Shown one piece after another: positions 1 to 6,892 of a stretch of 7,172 bases of DNA. The DNA lies in NCBI GenBank assembly GCA_023460255.1, contig JAEWQZ010000258.1, positions 1 through 7,172 of the forward strand. Direction: 5' to 3'. The DNA comes from Actinomycetes bacterium. Its GTDB lineage: Bacteria > Actinomycetota > Actinomycetes > Actinomycetales > Cellulomonadaceae. The position numbers and the translations under genes are program-made. The notes below the pieces were generated by a model. It ran no database searches and was not told where the DNA came from. It was given only the letters and a program-made list of their open reading frames with translations. The first letter of the stretch is position 1, and every line of letters starts with the position of its first letter.

Positions 1-58
1 GGCCACGCCGGAGCCGCGGTGCGCGCCGGCTCCTGGCCCGAGCCCCTCCGTCGGTCAT
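1..58 (-). CDS. 5' end of the gene after moxR, probably a DUF58 protein (partial)
   Basis: Only the first 19 codons are in the window. The ATG at 58-56 opens a frame that stays open to the left edge and begins MTDGGARARSRR, a short, very arginine-rich N-terminus. This start lies 13 bases after the MoxR stop. A GTG overlapping that stop (75-73) closes after six codons, and the third frame has no start codon, so ATG 58 is the only plausible start here. The ribosome binding site is weak (GGACGGG about 6 bases upstream), which suggests coupling to moxR translation. No domain can be read. The DUF58 call is inference: in actinobacteria a DUF58 membrane protein commonly follows a MoxR ATPase of this type, and a basic cytoplasmic N-terminus before membrane helices would fit. 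The helices themselves lie outside the window. Confidence 0.45.
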   Translation of the reverse strand, partial: MTDGGARARSRRAPRLRRG

Positions 59-71
59 CGGCGCCCGTCCG

Positions 72-1043
72 TCACGCGGTCAGCCGGCCGGCGGGCGGGG
101 TGGTGGCGGCCAGGACGCCGGCGACGACCTGCTGCGCCGTCACGCCCGAGAACTCGGCCTCGGTCTCGAGGATGATCCGGTGCCCGAGCACCGGCTCCGC
201 GAGCAGCTTCACGTCGTCGGGGATGACGTACGCGCGTGCCTGGGACGCCGCCCAGACCTTGGCGCAGCGGACGAGCGCGAGGGCGCCACGGACGCTCACG
301 CCGAGGGCCGTGCGGGGGTCGGAGCGCGTCGCCTCGACGAGCGCCGCGACGTAGTCGAGGACGGCGGGGTCGGTGTGCACGGCGTCGGCGAGGCCGGCCA
401 TCTCCGCGACCGCCTGCGTGGTGATCTTCGCCGTGAGCCGCGCCGTCCGGTCGCGGTCGGCCGCGCCGGACAGGATCTCCACGGTCGACGCGCGGTCGGG
501 GTAGCCGAGCGACGTCTTCATGAGGAACCTGTCGAGCTGCGCCTCGGGCAGCCGGTACGTGCCGGCCTGCTCGATGGGGTTCTGCGTCGCGATGACCATG
601 AAGGGCCGGCCGACGGGGTGGGACACGGTGTCCACCGTGACCCGGTTCTCCTCCATGACCTCCAGGAGCGCCGACTGGGTCTTCGGCGACGCGCGGTTGA
701 TCTCGTCGGCGAGCACCACCGACGCGAACACCGGGCCGGGGTGGAACTGGAAGTGCCCCGTCGACTGGTCGTAGATGGTCACGCCCGTGACGTCCGACGG
801 GAGCAGGTCCGGGGTGAACTGGATCCGGCTGTGCGTGCCCTGCACCGTGGCCGCGAGCGCCTTGGCCAGGGACGTCTTGCCGGTGCCCGGGGCGTCCTCG
901 AGCAGCAGGTGGCCCTCGGCGAGCATGCAGGTCAGTGCCAGACGCACGACGTGCTCCTTGCCCAGCAGCGCCTGCCCGACGTTCGCCACGAGCAGGTCGA
1001 AGGTCTCCGCGAACCACGTGGTCTGCTCGGGCGTCATGCTCAC
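72..1043 (-). CDS. MoxR family AAA+ ATPase
   Basis: This is a complete 323-residue cytoplasmic AAA+ ATPase of the MoxR/RavA group, a usual length for the family. Visible motifs are Walker A APGTGKT (51-57), Walker B LADEINR (111-117), sensor 1 in IATQNP (N155), the arginine-finger segment EAQLDRF (167-173) and sensor 2 GVSVRGA (R252), followed by the C-terminal lid helices. All key ATPase residues are intact. MoxR proteins are thought to work as ATP-driven chaperones that mature or assemble a client, often with a DUF58 or VWA partner. The client here is not known, but the giant surface protein encoded just upstream is the natural candidate. I chose the GTG at 1043 because AAGGAG (1055-1050) sits six bases before it. 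The in-frame ATG at 1037 would give 321 residues with a 12-base spacing. A third candidate, GTG 1067, overlaps the upstream stop but lies upstream of that ribosome binding site. Confidence 0.95.
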   Translation of the reverse strand: MSMTPEQTTWFAETFDLLVANVGQALLGKEHVVRLALTCMLAEGHLLLEDAPGTGKTSLAKALAATVQGTHSRIQFTPDLLPSDVTGVTIYDQSTGHFQFHPGPVFASVVLADEINRASPKTQSALLEVMEENRVTVDTVSHPVGRPFMVIATQNPIEQAGTYRLPEAQLDRFLMKTSLGYPDRASTVEILSGAADRDRTARLTAKITTQAVAEMAGLADAVHTDPAVLDYVAALVEATRSDPRTALGVSVRGALALVRCAKVWAASQARAYVIPDDVKLLAEPVLGHRIILETEAEFSGVTAQQVVAGVLAATTPPAGRLTA

Positions 1044-1049
1044 GGTGCT

Positions 1050-1055
1050 CTCCTT
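1050..1055 (-). promoter_or_regulatory. Ribosome binding site of moxR
   Basis: AAGGAG on the minus strand is close to the consensus. It is six bases from GTG 1043 and twelve from ATG 1037, so it favours the GTG start. It lies just after the stop of the giant surface protein gene (1066-1064), so ribosomes finishing that gene end next to it. Confidence 0.7.
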
Positions 1056-1063
1056 GGGGATCG

Positions 1064-4000
1064 TCACGGGCTCGGCTCCTCGGGGTCCTCGGGGTCCTCG
1101 GGATCCGGGTCCGGGTCCGGTTCGGCGGGCGTGCGGGTCTCGGCGGTCGTCGGGTCGCTCACGCCGCGGGCGTTGACCGCGCGCACCTGGATCGAGAAGA
1201 CCTCGTCGGGCTCGACGGTGAGCGTCAGCGTCGTCTGCGCGGGGTCGGCGACGGTCTGCCATCCCGTCTCCGCCGTCCGCCACTGCCACCCGGTGATGGC
1301 GGTGCCGCCGGTGCCCGCGGCGCTCCAGCGCACGGTGACGCTCCGCGGCAGCGGCGGGTCGATGCTCACGGTGGGCCGCGCCGGCTCCGTCGTCGCCACG
1401 CCGGTGGTCGTCGCCGGCGCGCTCGTCGCGTTCTCGCTGTTCACCGCGACGAGCGTGACGGTGTGCTCGCCGCCCACCAGGCCCGTGACGGTCGCGGTCC
1501 GGGCCGCGGCGTTCGGCCGCGCGACCTCCACCCCGTCGACGGAGAGGATGTAGCCGGACAGCCGCAGCTCCTCGCCGCCGACGTCCGTGGGCGGCTCCCA
1601 GCTGACGGTCATCCGGCCCTGCCCCCACGCGGTGTCCGGGGCCGCGACGTCGACGGCGGACAGGCCGGTGGGCGGCGCGGGGTCGCCCCACACCATGCCG
1701 TCGGTGTCCCGCACCGCGCCGCGTCCCACGGCATTCACAGCGCGCACGCTGATCGCGTACGTGCGCCCGAGGCGCGCCTCGAACCCCCACGTCAGGACGC
1801 TCGCGGGGCCCGTGTACGCCACGGACCCGTCCACGCTGACCTCGTAGCCGGTGACGGGCTCGCCGCCGTCGGAGGCCGGCGGGGTCCACCGGACCTCGAT
1901 CCAGCGCAGCCCGTGCGCGCGGGTGGCCGTCACGGACGCGGGCGCGTCGGGCACCCTCGCCGGCGTGCCGTACGCCTCGGGACTCCACGGGCCCGGGTCG
2001 ATCGCGCTGTTCAGCGCGCGCACCTGGACCGTGTACCGCTGCCCGTTCACCAGGCCGCGGATGGTCGTGCTGGTGCCCCGCTCGGTGATGGTCGGCGACC
2101 CGCCCGCCATCGGCGAGATGGACACCTGGTACTCGGTGATGGGCGACCCGGGGTTCTCCGGCGGGGCCCAGCTCACCGTCAGGACGCCGTCGCCGCGCTC
2201 GACGCGCGGGGCCGCGGGGGCGAGCGGGGCCGTGTCGGGCCGCGCCTCGCCCGACGGCGGGCTCGGGTCGGACCAGCCGACCTCGTTGTGCGCCGCGACG
2301 GTGAACGTGTACGTGACGTTGTTCGTCAGGCCCGTGATCGTGCAGGTGGTGCCGCCGCACGTCTGCTGCACGCCGGCTGCCGTGACGCGGTAGGAGTCGA
2401 TCGGCTCGCCGTTGTTCGCCGGCGCGTCCCACGACAGGACCACCGACCTGTCGCCCGTGGACTCCACCCGGGGTGCCCCCGGCGCCTCCGGGGCACCGCG
2501 CACGACGGCGGTGATGCGCCCCTCGACGACGCGGTCGAGGTCGGGCAGGGCGTCGCGCACGGTGAACCGCGTGACCATCACGCCGATGAACCCGTCCGCC
2601 GGCCGCACGACGACGGTGCTGCCGCTGACGCGCGCCGTCCCAGCCCCGGGCGTCTCCACGACGGCGGAGAGCACGCTGAGCGGCTGCGGGTCGAAGGGGT
2701 TGAACGCGCCCTGGAGCACCGCCACGGAGGACTCGGTGCCCTCCTCGGCCTCGATGGTCACGTCGGCCACCCGGGCGAGCGGCTCGCCGCTGGCCACCAC
2801 GCGGACGTCGACCTGCACGGCCAGCGGGTCGGCGCCACCGAAGTCGAGCGCCAGCGGGATCGACGCGACGGTGCCCCGCAGCGCGTTCATGCCCGCGGTG
2901 ACGGTCAGCACGGACCCGGAGAGCTGGACGTCGAAGCCCGCCGGCGGTCCCCCGGCGAGGGCGAAGCCGTAGACCGTCGCGTCCTCGGTGCCGGCGCTCG
3001 CCGGTGCGGACGTGAACGCCAGCAGATCGACGCGGGCCGAGGCAGCCTGCGGCACCTCCAGCACCGAGGGCGTGAACGTCGGCGGGTGCTCCTCGCGCGC
3101 GAGGACCATGATCGGGAACGTCATCATCGAGCTGTGCACCGTCGGGTCGGTGAGCGGGCCGTCGCTGACCAGCACCGAGATCGACGCGGGCCCCGCGTAG
3201 TCGCGCCGCGGCGTGTAGAGCAGCGTGTCCTCGTCGACGACCAGCGAGGAGCCGTCGGACTTGGTCGCCACCGTCCGCGTGGGGTCGCCGATCCGCGGGG
3301 AGCGCCCGGGGGCCACCCGCACCCGCTCCGCCAGCTCGATCCGCAGCGACTCGCCGGCGAGCACCGACAGGTCGTCCAGGCCGGGGCGCAGCTGCGGCGG
3401 GAAGTCCCCGAGGGCGGGCACGGTGATGAACGCGTAGGAGCTGATCCCACCCGCGGCCGGGTTGGTGTTGCGCAGCACGTAGGGCAGCGTCTGCGGCCGG
3501 TCGACGAGCGTCACGACGACCGTGCCGTCGCCCGGCGCGACGGCGACGTCCCGCACGGAGTCGTCCACGTCGACCGCCAGGTCGGACAGCGGCCCGCTCG
3601 GGTTCTGCGCGGTGTCCAGCACCTCCACGACCACCGAGGTCTTGTTGATGGTGTCCGCGGCCGGGACGACGATGTCGGTGGCGACCGGCGGCAGGAACCG
3701 CGCGTCGGCGGACACGGTGACCGTGAGCAGCCCGGTGTCCTGCCCGCCCCGCGCGTTGCGCGCGGTGTAGAGCACCTGGAGCGTGCCCGGGGCCTGCGGA
3801 GCGCGCACGACGACCCGCCGGCCGTCGACGTGGGCGTCGACGTCGGGCGGCTGGACGCTCAGCGCCTCGTCGAGGAACAGCTCGCCGCCCCCGCTGTCCC
3901 TGTCGTTGGCGAGCACGCGGACCTCGACGGTCTGACCGGGCCGCACCGACACGGCGTCGTCCTCGGTGACGACCGGCACGGCACCGACCGGCCGCGGGGC

Positions 4001-6892
4001 GATGCCGACGCGGACGGTGGCCACCGCCCGCTGCCCGGTCCAGTCCTCCACGGCGTAGCTGAACGTGTCGAGGCCCAGCTCGCCCGGCAGGGCCTCGTAC
4101 TCGATCGTCCGGGAGCCGACGCCCAGGACCCGCCCCTTGCCGGGCGGGGTGTCGATGCCGAGCAGCGTCACGCCGTCGCCGTCGTCGTCGATGCCGACGA
4201 GCGGCACCTCCACGGTCACCGTCTCCCCCGCGTAGACCCGCGCCGTGAGGTCGAGCGGCCGCGGCGGGGCCTTGCCGTCCGCGTCGGACGTGTGCACGTC
4301 GATCGTGACCATGGCGGCGGTGGCGTTGCCCGTGGGGTCCGTCACCTCGACGGTCGCGCGCACCTGGCCGGGGGTTGCCGGCGCCTGGAACCGCAGGACG
4401 TCGCCCGAGACGAACATCAGGCCCGACGCCGGCGCCTCCAGCAGCTCCCGCTCGAGGGTGAGCGGGTCCCCGTCCGGGTCGAACGCGCCCTCGAGCACGG
4501 GGATGGTCACGACGCCGCCCGTGCGCACCGTCGCGTGCATCGGCGGCACCACCGGAGGCTGCTGCCCCGCCGACGCCGGCACGGGCTGGACGACGACCTG
4601 GCCGACCGTCGCGGCCTCCCCGTTCGACACCGTGTACGTCACCACCAGCGGCGCGTCGAGCGTGCGCGTCGCGGTGATCCGCAGCAGCCGGTGCTCGAGG
4701 ACCGCGACGCGCAGGCCGCTGCCCGCCGGCGCCTCGACGGACTGCACGACGAGCACACCGCCGGACGGGTCGGTGTCGTTCGCGAGCGGGTCGATCGTCA
4801 CCTCCCCGCCCGGGGGCAGCAGCGCGACGTCGCGCACGGCGATCGGCGGCGGCGTCACCTCCGGACGCTCCAGCACGTCGATCCGGGCGAGCCCCGTCGC
4901 CTGCTGGGGCGCGGCGACCACCGTGAACGGCACGTAGTACGTCCCCGGTGCGCGGGCGACGACGGTGAACTCGCCGCGCTCGAGGTCGGTCTCCAGCGTG
5001 AGGCCGACGACCTCCTCGACCCCCGCCAGCCGCACCATCTCGCGGCCCTGGCTGCGCACGGCGGACAGCGCGTCGACGGTGACGGGCTCGTCGACGTACG
5101 TGACGGCGTGCAGCGGCTCCAGCACGGGGGGCATGGACCCCGTCGGCCGGATGTCCACGAACACCGTGCCCTCCGTCGTCTCGGTCCCGTCGGACACCTG
5201 GACGGTCACCGTCTGCCGGCCGAGCGCCGTCGTGTCCGCCTGGAACCGCAGGAGGCCGTCGCCGCGGGCCCGCGCCTGCCCGCCGGTGCCGACCGCCGAC
5301 AGGAGGACCATCGGGTCGCCGTCGGGGTCGCGGAAGTCCGCGAGGACGTCGTAGGTCGCGGTGCCGCCCTGCTCGACGGCGATCGCCCCGACGCGCTGCT
5401 GCACGGGGGCGCCGTTCTCGCCGGGGTCGCGCACCGTGAGGGTGACGTCGGCGGTGGAGGGCGCCGCCGAGCCACGACCGTCGGTGACCGTGTAGGTGAA
5501 GTCGGCGGTCCCGGTGGCCCCCTCACGCACCGAGAGCTGGAGGGCCCGCCCGCCGTACACCGACGTCAGCGTGCCGAAGTCCTCCTCGAGGTCGTCGAAC
5601 TGGGTGATCGCGAGCATGCCGCAGCTCGACGAGGCGTCGTTGTCGACGACGGGCAGGATGAGCGTCTGGCCGGGGCGCACGCCGAAGGCGTCGTCGACCG
5701 CCGACGGCGGCGCGGAGTCGGGCCTGCACTCCGCCTGGAGCGTCTCGGTCGTGACGGCCGTCTGGTCCTCGTCCTGCGTGTCCTCCTCCGTCTCCTCCTC
5801 GACGTCCGTCCAGTTCGGCTCGCGGACGTCGGCGTCGACCATGGGCAGCCACAGGCGGCCGTCCTTGACCGAGTTGAGCGCGACGACGTCCCGGTTGACG
5901 CGGAACACCAGGTCGTCGGTGGCGGCAACCTCGCGCAGGTCCTCGACCTCCGGGTCGGCGCCGCGACACGCGCGCGTGTACGCCCCGGTCGTGGCGGCCC
6001 ACGCCCCGTGGGCGCAGTCGCCGACCCGCACCGGGCTCGACGGACGGCCCGGGCCGCCCGGCAGCTCCCGCGGGTCGCCCCCGTCGAGCGGCACCTCGAG
6101 GAGGGCCCCGGTGACACCCACGAGCACGACGCCGGACGCCGGCCCGGGCTGCTGGAGCGCCAGCTCGCCCTGGTAGCCGGCGAGGTCCACCACCGCCGAG
6201 CGCGTGTACAGGGTGCGCCCGGCCAGCACGACGGGCTCGTCGCCGACGACGGTGACCTGGTCGATCCCGCCGGGCGTGCCCGCGAGCCGACCCCCGTCGG
6301 CGGCCGCCGCGCCGTCGGCCGTGACGGTCAGCCGCTGCACGGTGCCGTCGGTGGCGACGCCCAGGACGGTGCCGGTGGCCCCGCTGCGGGCGACGACGGC
6401 CGCACCGCCCGGCCCCACGTCGAGATCGGGGTCCTCGTCCATCCGCAGGGCGCCGATCATGGCCGTCGGGACGGCGCGCACGGCGCCGTCCTCGCGGCGC
6501 ACGACGACAGTCGTCCCGCGCGCCATGTCGACGTCGGCGCCGGACCCGACCGCCGCCTGGGCACCCAGCGCGACATCTGCGGGGTTCACGACGGCCACGG
6601 ACCCGGGCAGCTCGAGGAGCACGTCGAACCCGTCCTGGAGGACGTCGAAGGGGGTCCGCTCGGCGATGAGGCCCGCGTTCAGCTCCTCGACCGCGGGGTT
6701 GTAGCGGCCCAGGGTGAGGTACGCCTCGTTGGTCAGCCACACGGTGCCGTCGTGCAGGTCGAGCTGGGCGACCGGTGCGCCCGGGTAGACGATCGCGAGG
6801 GCGGCGAGGACGACCGGTGCGGTGCCCCACGCGGCACGCGACACCCACCGGCGACGCCCGTCGCCGGCGCCGAACGCCACCCCGTCGCTCAT
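1064..6892 (-). CDS. Giant membrane-anchored Ig-like/fibronectin type III surface protein
   Basis: This 1942-residue protein has a short cytoplasmic N-terminus with RRR (13-15) and one hydrophobic segment (about 22-38). There is no obvious signal peptidase site, so I predict an N-in, C-out anchor. Residues about 44-355 form a strand-rich, possibly propeller-like head. An acidic linker (363-376) follows. Next come about eleven Ig/cadherin-like (Big_9-type) domains of 90-100 residues each (395-1467), several with likely Ca2+-binding motifs (DPDGDP at 522 and 805, DDDGDG at 902). Five fibronectin III domains follow, starting near 1467, 1557, 1648, 1738 and 1838. The tail is rich in Pro, Asp and Glu; there is no LPXTG motif and no C-terminal helix. 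Its only six cysteines fall in close pairs (293/309, 389/424, 1512/1517). The ATG at 6892 overlaps the upstream stop. The GTG at 6904 is rejected because it overlaps the ribosome binding site. The role is unproven; an extracellular binding or sensing stalk working with MoxR/DUF58 is inferred. Confidence 0.9.
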   Translation of the reverse strand: MSDGVAFGAGDGRRRWVSRAAWGTAPVVLAALAIVYPGAPVAQLDLHDGTVWLTNEAYLTLGRYNPAVEELNAGLIAERTPFDVLQDGFDVLLELPGSVAVVNPADVALGAQAAVGSGADVDMARGTTVVVRREDGAVRAVPTAMIGALRMDEDPDLDVGPGGAAVVARSGATGTVLGVATDGTVQRLTVTADGAAAADGGRLAGTPGGIDQVTVVGDEPVVLAGRTLYTRSAVVDLAGYQGELALQQPGPASGVVLVGVTGALLEVPLDGGDPRELPGGPGRPSSPVRVGDCAHGAWAATTGAYTRACRGADPEVEDLREVAATDDLVFRVNRDVVALNSVKDGRLWLPMVDADVREPNWTDVEEETEEDTQDEDQTAVTTETLQAECRPDSAPPSAVDDAFGVRPGQTLILPVVDNDASSSCGMLAITQFDDLEEDFGTLTSVYGGRALQLSVREGATGTADFTYTVTDGRGSAAPSTADVTLTVRDPGENGAPVQQRVGAIAVEQGGTATYDVLADFRDPDGDPMVLLSAVGTGGQARARGDGLLRFQADTTALGRQTVTVQVSDGTETTEGTVFVDIRPTGSMPPVLEPLHAVTYVDEPVTVDALSAVRSQGREMVRLAGVEEVVGLTLETDLERGEFTVVARAPGTYYVPFTVVAAPQQATGLARIDVLERPEVTPPPIAVRDVALLPPGGEVTIDPLANDTDPSGGVLVVQSVEAPAGSGLRVAVLEHRLLRITATRTLDAPLVVTYTVSNGEAATVGQVVVQPVPASAGQQPPVVPPMHATVRTGGVVTIPVLEGAFDPDGDPLTLERELLEAPASGLMFVSGDVLRFQAPATPGQVRATVEVTDPTGNATAAMVTIDVHTSDADGKAPPRPLDLTARVYAGETVTVEVPLVGIDDDGDGVTLLGIDTPPGKGRVLGVGSRTIEYEALPGELGLDTFSYAVEDWTGQRAVATVRVGIAPRPVGAVPVVTEDDAVSVRPGQTVEVRVLANDRDSGGGELFLDEALSVQPPDVDAHVDGRRVVVRAPQAPGTLQVLYTARNARGGQDTGLLTVTVSADARFLPPVATDIVVPAADTINKTSVVVEVLDTAQNPSGPLSDLAVDVDDSVRDVAVAPGDGTVVVTLVDRPQTLPYVLRNTNPAAGGISSYAFITVPALGDFPPQLRPGLDDLSVLAGESLRIELAERVRVAPGRSPRIGDPTRTVATKSDGSSLVVDEDTLLYTPRRDYAGPASISVLVSDGPLTDPTVHSSMMTFPIMVLAREEHPPTFTPSVLEVPQAASARVDLLAFTSAPASAGTEDATVYGFALAGGPPAGFDVQLSGSVLTVTAGMNALRGTVASIPLALDFGGADPLAVQVDVRVVASGEPLARVADVTIEAEEGTESSVAVLQGAFNPFDPQPLSVLSAVVETPGAGTARVSGSTVVVRPADGFIGVMVTRFTVRDALPDLDRVVEGRITAVVRGAPEAPGAPRVESTGDRSVVLSWDAPANNGEPIDSYRVTAAGVQQTCGGTTCTITGLTNNVTYTFTVAAHNEVGWSDPSPPSGEARPDTAPLAPAAPRVERGDGVLTVSWAPPENPGSPITEYQVSISPMAGGSPTITERGTSTTIRGLVNGQRYTVQVRALNSAIDPGPWSPEAYGTPARVPDAPASVTATRAHGLRWIEVRWTPPASDGGEPVTGYEVSVDGSVAYTGPASVLTWGFEARLGRTYAISVRAVNAVGRGAVRDTDGMVWGDPAPPTGLSAVDVAAPDTAWGQGRMTVSWEPPTDVGGEELRLSGYILSVDGVEVARPNAAARTATVTGLVGGEHTVTLVAVNSENATSAPATTTGVATTEPARPTVSIDPPLPRSVTVRWSAAGTGGTAITGWQWRTAETGWQTVADPAQTTLTLTVEPDEVFSIQVRAVNARGVSDPTTAETRTPAEPDPDPDPEDPEDPEEPSP
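1078..1122 (-). repeat. Short tandem repeats encoding the acidic Pro-Asp/Glu C-terminal tail
   Basis: On the plus strand a 9-base unit cctcggggt occurs at 1078-1086 and 1087-1095, with a one-mismatch copy at 1096-1104. A 6-base unit ccgggt follows at 1105-1110 and 1111-1116, with a degenerate copy at 1117-1122. Both unit lengths are multiples of three, so gain or loss of units would change only the length of the DPDPDPEDPEDPEE tail at the end of the giant surface protein and would not shift the frame. Confidence 0.85.
6889..6892 (-). other. ATGA stop/start overlap linking the Fn3-ended gene and the giant surface protein gene
   Basis: The minus-strand ATGA holds both the TGA stop of the upstream gene (6891-6889) and the ATG start of the giant protein (6892-6890). 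Such four-base overlaps usually mean that translation of the second gene is coupled to that of the first, so the two products are probably made together. Confidence 0.85.

Noticed and set aside
1064..1125. A sortase signal at the C-terminus of the surface protein.
   Set aside because: The tail has no LPXTG-like motif, no hydrophobic segment and no basic end. Anchoring must come from the N-terminal hydrophobic segment or from binding.
180..1553. A plus-strand open frame of 457 codons antisense to moxR and the Fn3 region.
   Set aside because: The composition is typical of a GC-rich antisense shadow (Arg, Gly, Val, Leu, with SGSSGSSGSG opposite the tail repeat). It has no recognisable domain and lies opposite two well-supported genes.
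1044..2432. The MoxR reading frame stays open for about 460 codons upstream of its start, suggesting a larger fusion protein.
   Set aside because: The upstream translation is Arg/Ala/Gly-rich and has no domain, while the overlapping frame of the giant gene gives clear fibronectin III domains. The frame stays open because the DNA is GC-rich, and moxR has its own ribosome binding site at 1055-1050.
4169..4192. A short gtc-rich run that looks like a trinucleotide repeat.
   Set aside because: It simply encodes the DDDGDG motif of the sixth Ig-like domain and has too few units to count as a repeat locus.
4245..4937. Ser/Thr-rich plus-strand open frames (also 5496-6176 and 6204-6704) that could be mistaken for wall proteins.
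   Set aside because: They are complements of Val/Gly/Asp-rich coding sequence on the minus strand, lack domains and signal peptides, and fit no operon.
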